Source: an uncultured Elusimicrobium sp. (GTDB taxonomy: Bacteria > Elusimicrobiota > Elusimicrobia > Elusimicrobiales > Elusimicrobiaceae). From it: 7,655 nucleotides of DNA. Shown in pieces: positions 7,183 to 7,655 of this stretch (the stretch's first letter is position 1; every line of letters begins with the position of its first letter). The stretch lies in contig CAMGSK010000067.1 of the NCBI GenBank assembly GCA_946061795.1, positions 1 to 7,655 of the forward strand, given 5' to 3'. A program made the position numbers and the translations under genes. The notes under the pieces were generated by a model. The model was not told the origin of the DNA and did no database searches. It saw only the letters and a program-made list of their open reading frames with translations.

Positions 7183-7649
7183 AAAAAGGATTCAGCTTAA
7201 TAGAACTGTTGGTCGTGTTGGTGATTGTGGGCGTGTTGGGAGCCGTAGCGTTGCCTTATTATCAAAACGCGGTGCAAAGCGCGCGCGTGACGGAGGCCGT
7301 ATCTTTGTGGGGCTGTTTTAAGCGTTTGGGCGCGGGCCGATATATGACGGCTCAGCGCGCCGCACGCTATGAAAGAGAGCTGAATGAAAACGGAGGGCTC
7401 AAATATTTTGCGCTGAAACTGGTGTGTCGCGACACGGAGATGGACCGGCCCTGCTGGGAAGCGGAGCTGCGCCAAAAAAATGAAAGCGCGCATGTGCGGT
7501 ATTATTTGGCCACGCAAAACAATTTTGCGCAGCTTGTCTGCGTACCCTTAAACGGCGCGGGGGAAAATTTTTGCCGCGCCCAGTCGGCCCAGGACGAAGA
7601 ACCGGACGCCCGGATAGGGGAAGAACCCGGCTACGTAATGCGTTTCTGA
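7179..7649 (+). CDS. Type IV prepilin-like (PilE/GspG-like) protein
   Basis: The 156-residue protein starts with a classic class III (prepilin) signal, MKKG followed by FSLIELLVVLVIVGVLGAVA. The prepilin peptidase would cut after G4, leaving F5 as the N-methylated first residue and the conserved Glu at mature position 5 (E9). The hydrophobic helix spans about residues 5-25, and LPYYQNAVQSARVTEA continues it as in PilE-type pilins. The mature protein would be about 152 residues, normal for a pilin or pseudopilin. The body has five cysteines (C46, C83, C92, C121, C132); C121 and C132 could form the C-terminal disulfide loop common in pilins. No assembly genes (PilB, PilC, PilD, PilQ) are present, so it could be a major pilin, a minor pilin or a type II secretion pseudopilin. 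It overlaps the AlbA_2 stop by four bases and ends 6 bases before the window edge, so no terminator can be seen. Confidence 0.88.
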   Translation: MKKGFSLIELLVVLVIVGVLGAVALPYYQNAVQSARVTEAVSLWGCFKRLGAGRYMTAQRAARYERELNENGGLKYFALKLVCRDTEMDRPCWEAELRQKNESAHVRYYLATQNNFAQLVCVPLNGAGENFCRAQSAQDEEPDARIGEEPGYVMRF

Positions 7650-7655
7650 CGCCTG

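Noticed and set aside
6019..7649. The AlbA_2/pilin pair as part of a phage-defence island
   Set aside because: Some Schlafen/AlbA_2 proteins occur in defence systems, but no other defence, toxin-antitoxin or mobile gene lies in the window, so the idea has no support here.

Overview
The window holds four complete protein-coding genes in about 7.6 kb. Coding density is high and GC content is moderately high. No tRNA, rRNA, CRISPR array, insertion sequence or prophage gene was seen. The best taxonomic hint is the last gene, a short prepilin-like protein with an MKKGFSLIEL leader. Its body resembles, from memory and unchecked, the many PilE-like proteins of gut Elusimicrobiota. That lineage is my working guess, with low to moderate confidence.

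Layout. Positions 79-5109 (+) encode a giant 1676-residue cytoplasmic sensor. It has about twelve PAS-like domains and one GAF domain, and I can see no kinase, GGDEF/EAL, methyl-accepting, helix-turn-helix or other output domain. A hairpin with a short T-run (5131-5161) sits between it and the convergent gene at 5177-5941 (-). That gene encodes a soluble protein made of an MgtE-N-like helical domain and a CBS pair, without the membrane channel of true MgtE transporters. A 77-base divergent intergenic region (5942-6018) carries a 10-bp perfect palindrome that supplies a consensus TATAAT on each strand. From it, a two-gene unit reads rightward: an AlbA_2 (Schlafen-type) domain protein (6019-7182), and the prepilin-like protein (7179-7649), which starts inside the AlbA_2 stop codon (ATGA overlap).

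How the genes may work together. The sequence gives no direct link between the sensor, the MgtE-N/CBS protein and the AlbA_2/pilin pair. The strongest physical links are the shared divergent promoter (MgtE-N/CBS protein versus AlbA_2/pilin pair) and the translational coupling within that pair. The PAS/GAF protein would need a partner to pass on a signal, and no partner is visible here. The most notable points are the output-less PAS/GAF giant, the channel-less MgtE-N/CBS protein, and the coupling of an AlbA_2 protein of unknown role to a pilin-like gene.
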